Shown here: one piece after another, positions 49,801-60,050 of the stretch
Layout of the letters: each line of letters opens with the position of its first letter
How positions within the stretch are numbered: the first letter of the stretch is position 1
Assembly (NCBI GenBank): GCA_000711775.1
Contig: ARYC01000762.1
Location: 1-64,000, forward strand
Direction of reading: 5' to 3'
From: Oxytricha trifallax
Taxonomy: Eukaryota; Ciliophora; Spirotrichea; Sporadotrichida; Oxytrichidae
DNA: 64,000 bases
The notes under the pieces: model-generated
Database searches by the model: none
Told to the model about the DNA's origin: nothing
What the model saw: only the letters and a program-made list of their open reading frames with translations
Program-made: the position numbers and the translations under genes

Positions 49801-52800
49801 AAGCAAAGATATGGTTTTATTATTTAATAATTCTGTTTATATATAATTAGTTTACAGTATTTACAGTGTATATGTTTAATAAAATTTAAAATCATTTAAT
49901 TTTATAAAATTTATTTTTTTTCTCTATTATTACGGATCAACAAAATAATTCATCTTGCAGTTAGTTTGATATACTTTAAGGAAATTAATATTAAGGGGTA
50001 ATATTGTTGTCTGTCTTCGACAACCCTTCATGAAGGATCAGGTGTGGACTTTGCCAAACTCTACTGTTGTCGGTATTCGTGTCATTCGGTTAATGTGTTG
50101 AAATTCTATGTCAAGTACCAAATTTCTTTTTACTTTATCTATTTACAATAAGAGCCCTATAATAATTCCTGTTTTTAAAATGTAGCGAAATCTGTGTTTT
50201 AACTCCTACCCTATTAGAATTGATCAGTCCAACAACCAACTCGACAAAATAGAGATGAAATTATACATGTTTTATTAAGAATATTAAAACTTATAGTTCT
50301 TTCTTTATAAAAAAGGTATCGAAATTATAATAGGTTTTAATCCTCAAGTTCCACATAGTTTTTTGTCAAATAGTAAGTAACTATATAATAAAAATATTCT
50401 TAATTAAGTCTTGTATGTAAATAGATCACCCTGTAATAAAAACCCTTGATAAGTTTTCTTCGTTTTGCTATTTAATGTTTAAATGAAATATAACTAAGAA
50501 ACTAATTTTGATGCATGATTAATATCTATTAAAAGAAAAACTATTCTACTTCAAACTAATTTATTTTAATTTTTTGTTATAACTATATTTATTATTGCTA
50601 TCATAAGTGGCAATATCATGTAAATCATTTACTGCTTGGACAGAAGACTGTTAAATTATCAATCTTTTACAATCCTTTAAATTAGTATACATTACCTTAT
50701 TTAAAATGCTTTTTATCAAGTACAATTATTAGTTAATTCTTTTAATGGTTCTAAAAGTAAACAACATAAACATAAAGCAGTAACATAGATAGCAAAAATT
50801 GTATAAAATAAAATATAGTATAAGCCATATAAAATCTGATAACTACCTCTATTTTTAATTTTCTATTAACAATGACTTAAGAAAATCCACTATATAACTG
50901 CTGTTTATTAAATGAATTAGATTCTCTTAATAAATGAATTGTTCAAATAAGCAGCATTAATGTATTTAAAAAATGATTAAGTATTTTCTCTTTTGTGTGC
51001 AAATACCAAATAAGGCAATAAAGCTAGAAATTTCATAGAAATAAATATCTTAATAATTATTCTCTTGCTAGATTTACGACTCATTAAATTTCGAGCTTCT
51101 TTTTAATTATATAATTTAAGAAAAATCTATTAATCTATAAAAAGTGATATAAAGACTATGTCCTAGCTGCGAGCGACTATAAACTACCAATTATTTTAGA
51201 TGTTTTGGATACCCCCTATGTGCTTGGAATCGGAAAAGACCACCCCCATAAAACTAGAATTATTTTTACTTTCGTTCACAGTTCTGGAATCATGAAAAGT
51301 TCACTGTGAAGAAGAAATTTCAAAAACTCAAAGACCACCTTACCATACAATTCAGTTACCCTAGATTACTATTAAAAATGAAATTTAAAAATAATGAAGG
51401 ATTCATGGAGAAAAATCAGTTAGAAAATTATCATAAAATGCATTTTTATAACAAAAAAAACATGATTTTCCTCCATGAATCCTTCATTATTATTTAAATT
51501 TTATTTTTTAATCGTAATTTAGAGTAGCTAAATTATATGGTACGGTGGACATTGAGTTTTGGAAATTTCTTCTTCTCAGTGAACTTTTCATGATTCCAAA
51601 ACTGTGAACGAAAGTAAAATAAATTCCAGTTTTATGGGGGGGTCTTTTCCGATTTCAAGTACATGGGGGTATATTATGTTTTGAGTATTCTATCTGGAAT
51701 GAATATGTCATCTTTTCTCTCTTTCTCTCTTATTCACTTGCTTTTAATTAAAGGGACTATCTCTCTAGGCAAGTCATAAAATAAGTATGAAAGTTATAGT
51801 AACTTGAGTGATTCTTTATATAACTTTATTTGAATTTTTTTCTATTATTTATTGATAATATGGATGCTATAAAATGGTATTATGATACATTTTTTCATGC
51901 TCTTTTTTAGATTCCTTAATCTTATTAACTGAGTAATAAAATACCAAAACAGTAAAATGCCTTTTCTTAGTAATATATCTTTGCTAATGTAATAATTCTT
52001 ATTCTAATATCGCTTAATAGAGCTAGGATGAATAAAAAGCCCTCTAAACCTGAATCTTAAGTAATATCAGCTAAAACTGCATGAGTTCGACTTCTTAAAT
52101 TATTGGTAAAACATTTCTTTAATATCATAATTACACACTAAGAACTATCATATAAAATGTTTTGGGAATAATTGGATGATATTATTAATTAAAATTTATC
52201 ATTTTAATTTTGAATGTATCTATAAATGATTATTTAAAATTATATTTCAAATTTAATAATATGATTAACATAAAATTTATGCACACTTCCTTAATAAGTA
52301 TAAGTAATTCTTTATAGAGGTATGAGCTTTTCAAGAAACTTGCTATGAAATATTACAGTTCGTTTTTCAAGAGGAAAATTTGAAAAATATTTATTGTATT
52401 TGTCTGTTGAAAAGATTTTTATTTTCTTTCAGTAATTAATCAATTGAAATGATATGTTTGTACAGTTGAGATACTTTTACAAATTGCTGCTATTTGAGCA
52501 CTATTTTGATTTAATACTTTAATAAATGCCATGCCAAATTAGATCTTATATTTGGGCAAAAGAAATTTTATTTTTAATTATAAAGAGCTGCATTTTAAAT
52601 AATTGCTAATTAAGTTTCGAATTTTCTCAAGTTGATAAAATTTGTTTTTAACCCCAACTACGATATAAAATATCAAATAAAAGGTTTTAGGGTTTCAAAT
52701 GTATTATATTTAACTCCGTAAATTTTTTCATTAAAATTTAATTTTTAAAAAGTTAATTTTTTAAATATTAATTACAGTTATATAAAAGTTACTTATTAAT

Positions 52801-55800
52801 AAGATATTTATATAAAGAAAAAAAATATAACTAACCTAAATTAAAATAATAAATAAACCATCACTATTTATTTTTTTTGTATATTTTGGTTTACTTACAT
52901 AAAAAAAAACAAAAATTTTATTTAATTTGGATGAAAAATCATAAAACCCTATTTAATTTAGATTTATTGAATTTATAGGAAAAACTTTTTGTTGCTTTAA
53001 ATAATTATCATTAAATATAACTTATAAAGGGAATTAAAATAATGTATACTTTCATTTATTTTCATTTTTCTTATAAATGATTTTTAGTATATTATTATCT
53101 TATTGTGATTTTTAAAATATAAAATGTATGCTGCTAATTGTAAAGAGTGGATTTTATTGGAGTAAGGTTAATTTGTGTAAAATAATGTGTTATTGATATG
53201 CATAAAAGATTAATTTTAATGCTTAATAAAGAATGAAGGCAAACCAGAATTAGGATGGCATTTTAAATATTTTAAATTTCTTCATTAATTTCTAGAATGT
53301 TTTTTTAATTAGCCGAATGTGATTGTTAAATTATTATCAAAGGTAGGGATGCGTAAATTGAACTCTTTCAGACTCTGTATTGAGGTTTTTCATCCATATA
53401 GTTAAATGAAAATATTTAGTATAATAAATGTATTTGGAATTTTACATTTTATTTTATATTAAATAAGTAAATCAATTTTTATCTATTTATTATATTGGTA
53501 AAAAAAGAATATTGATTTACTTATTTAATATAAAATAAAATGTAAAATTCCAAATACATATATTATACTAAATATTTTCATTTAACTATATGGATGAAAA
53601 ACCTCAATACAGAGTCTGAAAGAGTTCAATTTACGCATCCCTACCTTTGATAATAATTTAACAATCACATTCGGCTAATTAAAAAAACATTCTAGAAATT
53701 AATGAAGAAATTTAAAATATTTAAAATGCCATCCTAATTCTGGTTTGCCTTCATTCTTTATTAAGCATTAAAATTAATCTTTTATGCATATTAATTTCAC
53801 ATTATTTTACACAAATTAACTTTATCAAAATTCTTTTCTTCAAAATACTATTTTAAAAATGAAGTATCCATATTTAACATTGTGTGTTGGAATAAATTAG
53901 ATTAGTAAAAGTTAAATCTATATAAGGTACACACTTATGGGTAAAAGTAATTTAATTACTAATCAATTTTTGATGATTTTTAAAATTAGTCTTTTTTTTA
54001 CAATGAGTAATATCTTAAATAATTTCAAGTTTTAATTTTAAGCTAGCTCTGAAAAACATTAAAAATAATTTTTCGGGAATGTTCTGCCTAGTCTTAAGTT
54101 AAATTATAAATTTAAAGAATATTTCCTGGCAAGTATAATTTTTTATTTTTTCTAAATTATTTTTCGTTTAGTTATTCTTACTAACAATAAAGAACAATTC
54201 TTAGTGATTTACACACATTATATTAAGTTTTTTTGGTCTACTTTTTCCTAAATTGTTTTATTTATTTTTTTTAACAACAAAATTTCTCTTTAAATTGATT
54301 TAGATTTTGGAAATAAACGAATATTTTTAATAAACCTATTTATTTTTATATTTAAATTTTGTTTATACTACTAAACAACATCTTGATTTAAATATATTCA
54401 ATATGGTAAAGGATGATTAATATTTCCCCTAAACAGCTTTTAATAAATAATTAAATAAATTTATAATTTTATGAAAATAAATGAAATTAGATATAAAAAA
54501 TGATATACTTGACAGGAACTTCCCCCCCCCATATTTTTAGATATAAGATATTAGCTGAAATAACTGTAATAAAATTAATTACGATGCCATTTTTAAAGTT
54601 CAAAAATAATGTACAATAAAGCTATACTTTGCAGAAAATTCCAAAAAAATTTTGAAGATAATTTGCAATCAATTAATTTAATTAAACTGTTTTTAATTCA
54701 AAATGTATTCCTACAATATTGGTAGGAGTTCTTCTATTAAATAATCATTAATTAATTAAAATAATAATTCAAGCCTAATAATAAATTCAGTCAAAATAAA
54801 ATAGAAAAAAAGTATGCTTATTTAATGAAATATATTAAAATTCTATTTCCTAATCACTCTTGCACTTCATTCCTTATCCTGGATAAAGATGATCTATAAT
54901 AATATTATAATTCATGCATGAATTAATTTAATTTTACGTTTTTTTGTAACCGTGATTGAATGCATTTTTGTATTGTAAATCTCAGTAATGATCCTTCATT
55001 TGCAGCATAAGAACCCTTTACCACTATATTGAAATTCTTATCAAGACAGTGAGCATTTAGTATAAGAATTTAGGAAAGAATAATAATATTTTAAATTGAT
55101 TTTTAATAAAAGGAAAATCTATTAGGCTGTAATTTGTTTTAGATTATTTTTTTATTTCAATGTTATAAAAAATTAAAAAATCTTTCTAAATTATTTGTGA
55201 CTCCAATAAAACCCTAAACCCTATTGTTTCTAATTATAACTGCATATTTACAATTTTTTAAAAAAAATTTTAAAATAAAAAAATAAGTATTAATTGGAAT
55301 TTTCCATGCTCATAAGCATTAGTTTCATAAAAAATTAATGAGATGCTTATAGTTGATTGAATTATGTAATATTTATATTAATAATTTTCAATGCTTCTTT
55401 TTCTTCTTATTTATGATTTATTTGTACATTAATTTCATTTCGAGGAAATTAATTATAAAGTATTTTTAAAACTCTAAAATCTTAAATTGTTAAATAATAA
55501 ATATAAAACTTTCAAGTTATTTCATAATTCATTAATAATTGCAGTCAACCTTTCGATACCTAGACAATTTGATACTTTTCTTATAGAAAACTAAAAATTA
55601 GCTGGCCTTTAATTGGTGGTACTATTTAATCGCATTCCTGGGCGGCCAATTTAAATAGATTTTATTTTTTGTATGAAATCAACTAAAAATTCACACAAAA
55701 TTAAATTTTAATAATCTCACTATAGGGATAAAACCAAATAGCTTCGCCTAAAGCTAATTTTTAGTTAGATATAAGAAAAGTATTATTTCATCAAGTTTAT

Positions 55801-58800
55801 AAATTAATTTACTGCTATTAATTTATAGTTTATATATTTAATTTTAAATTCCTAGCAAATCTAATGTATTCCTATAATTTAATAAATTATATTAATTACA
55901 AAGAATTTTTTGGGGTTTTAAAGGTCTATATAACATTTAATAAATTTATAATAATTTAAATGTCCTAAATTGTTTCACTCATATTATCAAATCTATCTTC
56001 TCTGCATATTTCAACTGGGATTTAAGTTACTTTCTCGAGATATGTACTGCTTAGTATAAAATAATAAAAAATATTTTTATCACTTGTGATAGTATAGTCA
56101 ACTTACGATATATTTACTGATAGATATTAGAAATATGTCTAATAATCTTATAATGGGAGAATAAATAAAAATAAATAAATTTTATATTAATTAAAGTTAA
56201 GTAATATAAAACTCTTAATGACAATTATATTGATTTGAAATATAAGTTAAAATATATTGATTTGGGGGGGGGAAGTTTCCTGCACTGGTTTATGATAAAA
56301 AATAATTTTAGGGAAGTTTCCTGCACTTTTTTTAAAGTTTTAAATTTTTTATTTTTTTAATTTAATTAATCTTTTTAACAACTATCAACCAACTTCAGGA
56401 CTAATTTTATTGTTATAATTATACTTTAATTTTTTAATTAATAGTAGATATCTATCTTCAGAATCCAAAAACTTTTACATTTTTCATCTAAAATTTTTAG
56501 GTTCTGTTTCTTAACCATTATATTGCTGTACTATAGTAATTCAAAATATTGTATTCAATTGTTATTGAAATTCTGATTCAATTTATCTTGTTCTTACCAT
56601 ACCTAAATAATGTTACACTATATTTTCTTGAACTACTTAAATGATGAACAAAATGCTCTTAATATTTAATGGGTCATAAAATAATAAATTTGTTTATTTA
56701 TGTAAAATTTATTAAATTTAACATAAAGAAAAAAACAGTGCAGGAAACTTCCCCCCCATTGATTTTTATAAACACTTTGGAAAGTTATTTATGATAATTG
56801 CAAATTTTTTTAAAAATTCTGCAATTTATTGATGAGTATCGTAATTTAATTAATTTATAAATATTTTATATTTCTCAATAAAATTAATTTATTATTCAAT
56901 CGTATAAGCTGTTGGTTGGCGGGTAAAACATGAATGAAATTAAAAATATTCAAAAATTTAATTTAGTAAAAATTATTTGAAACGTCAAAGTTATCCTTTG
57001 TTAGAACCGTTTCTTTTTGTAAATAATATATATTTATTAATTATTTCTATTGGCGCATACTTTTAATTTGAATATGCTGTAGAATAAGTGATTTGATATT
57101 TAGATCTTTACAATCAAACTCAAAACATCTTAAATAAAATGCTTTAAATGTAGGAAATTTTTTTAGGGTTGGGATTATTACAAGGTATAGAAGTCAAATT
57201 TATAGTTATTGTAAATAATTAGATCACTGAAAATGCTCTTGGATGATGCCTGAAGTTTATTTTACTAAGCTAAATTTTATTTTTTAATTATTATGTATGT
57301 ATGTGGGTTTGGCTTGATCATTACTTACTCTGCCTTCTATTTGATTGATAGAGATATTCTAGATTTATCGAAATATCTCATTTCTAAGAAATAAACTTAA
57401 ACTTCTTCAATTGAATAAGAATTTCATTATTGCCTTTCTCAAATTCTGTCTCTCAATCATACTTGTTTTTTATTTATTTTTTATTATTATTAATTTCGAT
57501 ATTAATAACAGGGAGTTCAAGTGATAGCTTAAATAGTTATTATATGTGAGTTCATTTAGTAGTTATCACATTTTTTATTATTGCAAAAAGGTATTTCTTC
57601 TTTTAATTAGATGGTAATCTCTAGTTTTTTTCCAATTTTTTTAGCCCTTTTATTTAAATATGAATTAAAAACTATAAACTGCCTCTATCACCTAAAACTT
57701 AAATGAGAGCTTTGAAATCTAAATGGTTTCAAGGTTAAATTTTATAGTATTAGTGAAGGAGTAAAATGAGTGTCAAGAGACTACTGAGTTTTTAATATAG
57801 ATGAGAAAGTAAACTTTTTTTCTATCATTAATAAGTTGAAATAAGCACATACAGATTTAAAAGATAGGCCTTAATAGGTACGTAATCTTAAATTAAAAAT
57901 ATGGAACTTTAACAGTAAAGTTGATATCAATTTAACAACTTTGAAAACAAACCCTATATGCATTATATGCCTTCTCCTTATCTTCTTATAGGTAGACATC
58001 CTTTAAAATGCCCGTACTTATTAATAAATTTTACAGAGACATTGAAATCAGTACACTTAAATTTGAATATTATTTTGATCTGTAAACAAGTAGGAGTCTA
58101 TGAATGATGCAATAAAAATAGTGCAAGCACAAAAAGTGATTCAAGTATATAGAAGAAAGTAAGATTTCACCAGCTACCTGGTGCAGCAAGGTATGGAAGT
58201 CATATTAACTAATAACATATCCCCCTAACAAATTCATTACTAATCAAAGCACTTATAAAACTAACTAAGGGTTTTGGGGTTTTTAATAAATTTGAATTTA
58301 ATTTAACTTTCATTTTGACCTTTAAATCATATACTAATGCTTCCTATGAACAAGCATAGGGATGTCAAATATTTCCTTCTGCTGAGTTAAATATGTAAGT
58401 TCTTATACTACCTACCAATGATTTAAGTAACCAAGCTGCAACAACGAATTATAAGGGATATTATTGTAAAAATGGAATAGTAATAATTTTCTCAACATTC
58501 AGGCATCCTGATCTATAAAAATTAATGTTTTTGAACCAAAATAATTATTAGGAGGTATAAATTTCCTTACTTCATGTTATGGATTAGCACCTAAAATCAT
58601 ATTTCTTTCTTTTAAAACGATTTTTAAGTTTTAATCTTAAATAGTGATAATTTAAATATAATTTAACTTCCTCACCAACTAATATCTTTACATTACAGCT
58701 ACTATCAAAGTTATAAAGTAAGCGAAGAGTCCTATCCGAGTCAATATAGTTACTATTCCTCCAAACAGTGACTTAAATTACTATAAAATTTATGAATAAT

Positions 58801-58939
58801 AAATAAATGCAATTTAAATAAAATAATAATCTTTTCCCATAATAAATTGAGGAGAATTGTTGTATTTTAAACTGATAGGGTGTCCAAATGAATCTTTTGA
58901 TCTCACCCATTTTTATAGATTTTTTCGATACATCTCCAT
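43833..58939 (-). CDS. Two-TM ciliate membrane protein, tandem copy 4 (subfamily B), enlarged by insertions
   Basis: ATG at 58939 (MEMYRKNLQKWVRSKDSFGH, PISLKYNNSPQF; a second ATG two codons on). TM1 block 58665-58779 (KSLFGGIVTILTRIGLFAYF). Then 56985-57110, 55990-56060 (TYLEKVTQIPVEICREDRF), 54980-55070 (NIVVKGSYAANEGSLL), 48700-48790 (EDNGVIMDMTFFM), TM2 at 48480-48690 (VTTLIDAISNIGGFMTIVLA) and 47640-47835 (IYMNSSPPKIIGSGAK). The C-terminal part is 45422-45595 (ILNILSILKQSKLQNKINL, KYQKQLLPYQKQNVLRI), 44940-44992 (LKNKTSERELLIYLRQ), 44461-44514 (IKSSNDKVDKRILKNLY) and 43833-44423 (PKEMRIKNDEANKD, FRLELNLSEELQFKIEIKG) with TGA at 43833-43835. Two MITEs interrupt the C-terminal coding and its frame resumes if they are removed with one target copy each. 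At 15 kb this copy is about 1.6 times longer than copies 1-3 because of transposons and palindromes. Confidence 0.8.
44424..44460 (-). other. IES in copy 4, pointer GGATATAA, 37 bp
   Basis: GGATATAA at 44416-44423 and 44453-44460. Removal joins ILKNLY to PKEMRIKND. Copy 5 has an IES of identical length and pointer (60612-60648). Reading through it creates a spurious standard-code ORF at 44204-44395. Confidence 0.85.
44515..44930. mobile_element. G/C-tailed MITE, type A, inside copy 4 coding sequence
   Basis: Flanked by CTACATTTA at 44506-44514 and 44931-44939. Deleting the element and one flank gives YLRQM joined to QIKSSNDKVDKR, which matches copies 3 and 5 residue for residue around the join. 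The left end GGTAGGTTTTTTGCCCC and the right end AGGGGGCAGTACACTTCCCC are eroded. The interior matches 2839-3187. No ORF. Confidence 0.9.
44993..45414. mobile_element. G/C-tailed MITE, type A, second insertion inside copy 4 coding sequence
   Basis: Flanked by GAATTTA at 44986-44992 and 45415-45421. Deleting the element and one flank reads KEVKTVN joined to SLKNKTSERELL in frame. Ends are AGGAGGGGGGAAGTTTCC and GGGGGCAGGAATCTTCCCCC. Interior G/C-tail motifs (AAGGGGGGAAGTTTCCTGCC near 45038) suggest one element nested in or abutting another. The interior is inverted relative to 12852-13231. Confidence 0.9.
45600..46216. other. AT-rich spacer of copy 4
   Basis: No coding block or repeat recognised between the C-terminal MDS and the MITE at 46217. 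Confidence 0.4.
46217..46731. mobile_element. G/C-tailed MITE, type B
   Basis: Exact 8-bp target duplication ATATGTTT at 46209-46216 and 46732-46739. Starts GGGGGGGGAAGTTTCCTACA and ends GTGCAGGAAACTTCCCCCCCC with a second copy of the end motif at 46692-46707. The interior (CCAACTTCCGAACTGATTT, CAACTCTGACATATTTCATC, CTGATTTAATTTATCTTGTT) matches 56264-56757. No ORF. An 8-bp duplication is the hallmark of hAT-superfamily elements. Confidence 0.9.
46740..47635. other. AT-rich spacer of copy 4
   Basis: No coding block identified before the MDS at 47640-47835. A short CG-containing motif GTTCGACGTCCAAACCCGTG at about 47511-47530 stands out from the AT background but has no partner here. Confidence 0.4.
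48800..49980. other. AT-rich spacer of copy 4
   Basis: No coding or repeat recognised. Confidence 0.35.
49985..50130. repeat. Short GC-richer insert in copy 4
   Basis: Contains TGTCTGTCTTCGACAACCCT, TCATGAAGGATCAGGTGTGG and GTTGTCGGTATTCGTGTCAT. It resembles part of 43336-43400 in motif order. No ORF. It may be a fragment of a dispersed non-coding repeat. Confidence 0.4.
51211..51671. mobile_element. Palindromic MITE, about 460 bp
   Basis: Outer tips ACCCCCTATGTGCTTGGAAT and its near-complement before 51671. Arms pair over GACCACCCCCATAAAACT, TTCGTTCACAGTT, TGGAATCATGAAAAGTTCAC and GAAGGATTCATGGAG. The short plus-strand ORF at 51306-51497 is just one arm read through the hairpin and is not a gene. 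No other copy in the window. It lies in a spacer of copy 4. Confidence 0.85.
52645..52697. repeat. Degenerate telomere-like (TBE-type) end
   Basis: AACCCCAACTACG..TATCAAATAAAAGGTTTTAGGGTTTC has the same C-rich start, ATCAAA and G/T-rich end order as 1452-1529, but the end is decayed. Confidence 0.35.
53166..53822. mobile_element. Near-perfect long palindrome, about 310-bp arms
   Basis: The arms (about 53166-53476 and 53513-53822) are almost identical inverted copies, for example TTGAACTCTTTCAGACTCTG, GAATGAAGGCAAACCAGAAT and AGCCGAATGTGATTGTTAAA. Tips are GTTAATTTGTGTAAAATAAT and its complement. The loop is only about 35 bp. No ORF. The very low divergence between arms means either recent origin or active homogenisation. 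Confidence 0.9.
54505..54531. repeat. Solo end of a G/C-tailed MITE
   Basis: GACAGGAACTTCCCCCCCCC is the right-hand end motif of this family. No matching left end was found within 600 bp to the left, so this is a truncated copy. Confidence 0.55.
55590..55880. mobile_element. Diverged relative of the palindromic MITE at 249-670
   Basis: Contains ATTGGTGGTACTATTTAATC, GCATTCCTG, an inverted copy of AGCTAATTTTTAGTT, and a tip AATGTATTCCTATAATTT that matches AATGTATTCCTACAATAG of the better copy. Heavily decayed. Confidence 0.5.
56264..56757. mobile_element. G/C-tailed MITE, type B
   Basis: Exact 8-bp target duplication ATTGATTT at 56256-56263 and 56758-56765. Begins with ten G then AAGTTTCCTGCAC, ends CAGTGCAGGAAACTTCCCCC. 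A second internal start motif GGGAAGTTTCCTGCACTTTT (about 56311) mirrors the doubled end of 46217-46731. No ORF. In a spacer of copy 4. Confidence 0.9.
57300..58284 (+). mobile_element. TBE-like remnant with zinc-finger-like broken ORF and right terminal repeat
   Basis: Ends with AAGGGTTTTGGGGTTTTT at about 58284, preceded by AATCAAAGCACTTATAAA exactly as at 1487-1504. On the plus strand, code-6 frames read DEKVNFFSIINKLKQAHTDL, RNLKLKIWNFNSKVDI and TLKTNPICIIC; then, after a frame change, YLLIGRHPLKCPYLL; then, in another frame, MNDAIKIVQAQKVIQVYRRK and YLVQQGMEVI. The C..C..H..C spacing suggests a zinc-binding finger, and TBE elements encode a zinc-finger/kinase protein, so this may be that ORF; the family assignment is inference. 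The left end was not located. It sits between the first two coding blocks of copy 4. Confidence 0.55.
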
Positions 58940-60045
58940 TATTTAAAACTTGTAAATATTATAACTTTATTAAATCTATCAAAATCCTTTGATGGGAAAA
59001 GCATTTTCGTAATTTTATTAAATTAACTAAAAATATATAAAATTACTTAATTTTTCTAGTTTTGTTTTAACTTGTTTAATCATTAATTAAATAGAATATG
59101 TTGTTTTATAGTCAAAATTAATCATATATATTTATATATATATAAATATAAATATGATTTTTTTCCCTTCAATTACCTGAATCAATGTTAATATATTTCA
59201 ATACACTAAAAATAGTTAAAAATTAAAAAATATTTGTCTAAAGAAAACTTTCCCCTTCCAAATTACTTAATTTATGACCACATAACACGTAATTAAAATA
59301 TTAATAAACGCTTTTTCTTTATACAAAAACTACAATTAATTTAATAAGATAGTTTATTATACAACCTGATCTAATATATTTAAAATTCAATCTATTAATA
59401 TTTTAATATTCAATTTTAATATTTAAAAATCCATATTTATTTTGATTGAAGTATATAATAGTTATTTTTGATTTAAATTTTCTTAGGTATTTTGATTGAA
59501 AATCTATCATTAATTTGACAAAATAGTGAGAATTATGATTTTTCCTGATCTAAAGTTTAATCAAATTTTTTAGTATTTTTTGCCAAAGTTGTAGTTAAAC
59601 TTAAATGATAAAAAAGTCTATATGCTGATGAAGTTTATAAAAGTTAAAGTTTTTTAAATATAAAAGTCAAGAAAGAAAGATTAAAGTAGTGATATTTAAA
59701 ATTCTCAATTATTGTCATAACCTACTGCATATTTCAAATTAAACAGAAATATTTCTAATTAAAATTAATATTAAACTTAATATATTTAAAATTGTTAAAG
59801 ATTAAGACAATTTGGAATCTATGAAATAATAAATTGCCATTTTTTATAAAAGGATTTATTGATTAAAATACCGTAAACTTATTTTTAGCATAGGTACTCT
59901 AATACTTTTATAATTCTATATGTTAAATTATAAAATTTACCATATATAAGTTGTATAATGTAAAAATGTAAATTAAAAAACAACAAATCTCTTATATTCT
60001 ATTTTATTACCGCCTTATTTTAATATATTTTTTTATATCAATAAT
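58940..60045. other. AT-rich spacer between copies 4 and 5
   Basis: 5' flank of copy 4 and 3' flank of copy 5. A TA-rich run lies at 59126-59142. No coding recognised. Confidence 0.4.
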
Positions 60046-60050
60046 TCAAA

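Noticed and set aside
51306..51497. 63-codon plus-strand ORF
   Set aside because: Lies wholly inside the palindromic MITE and reads across its hairpin centre.
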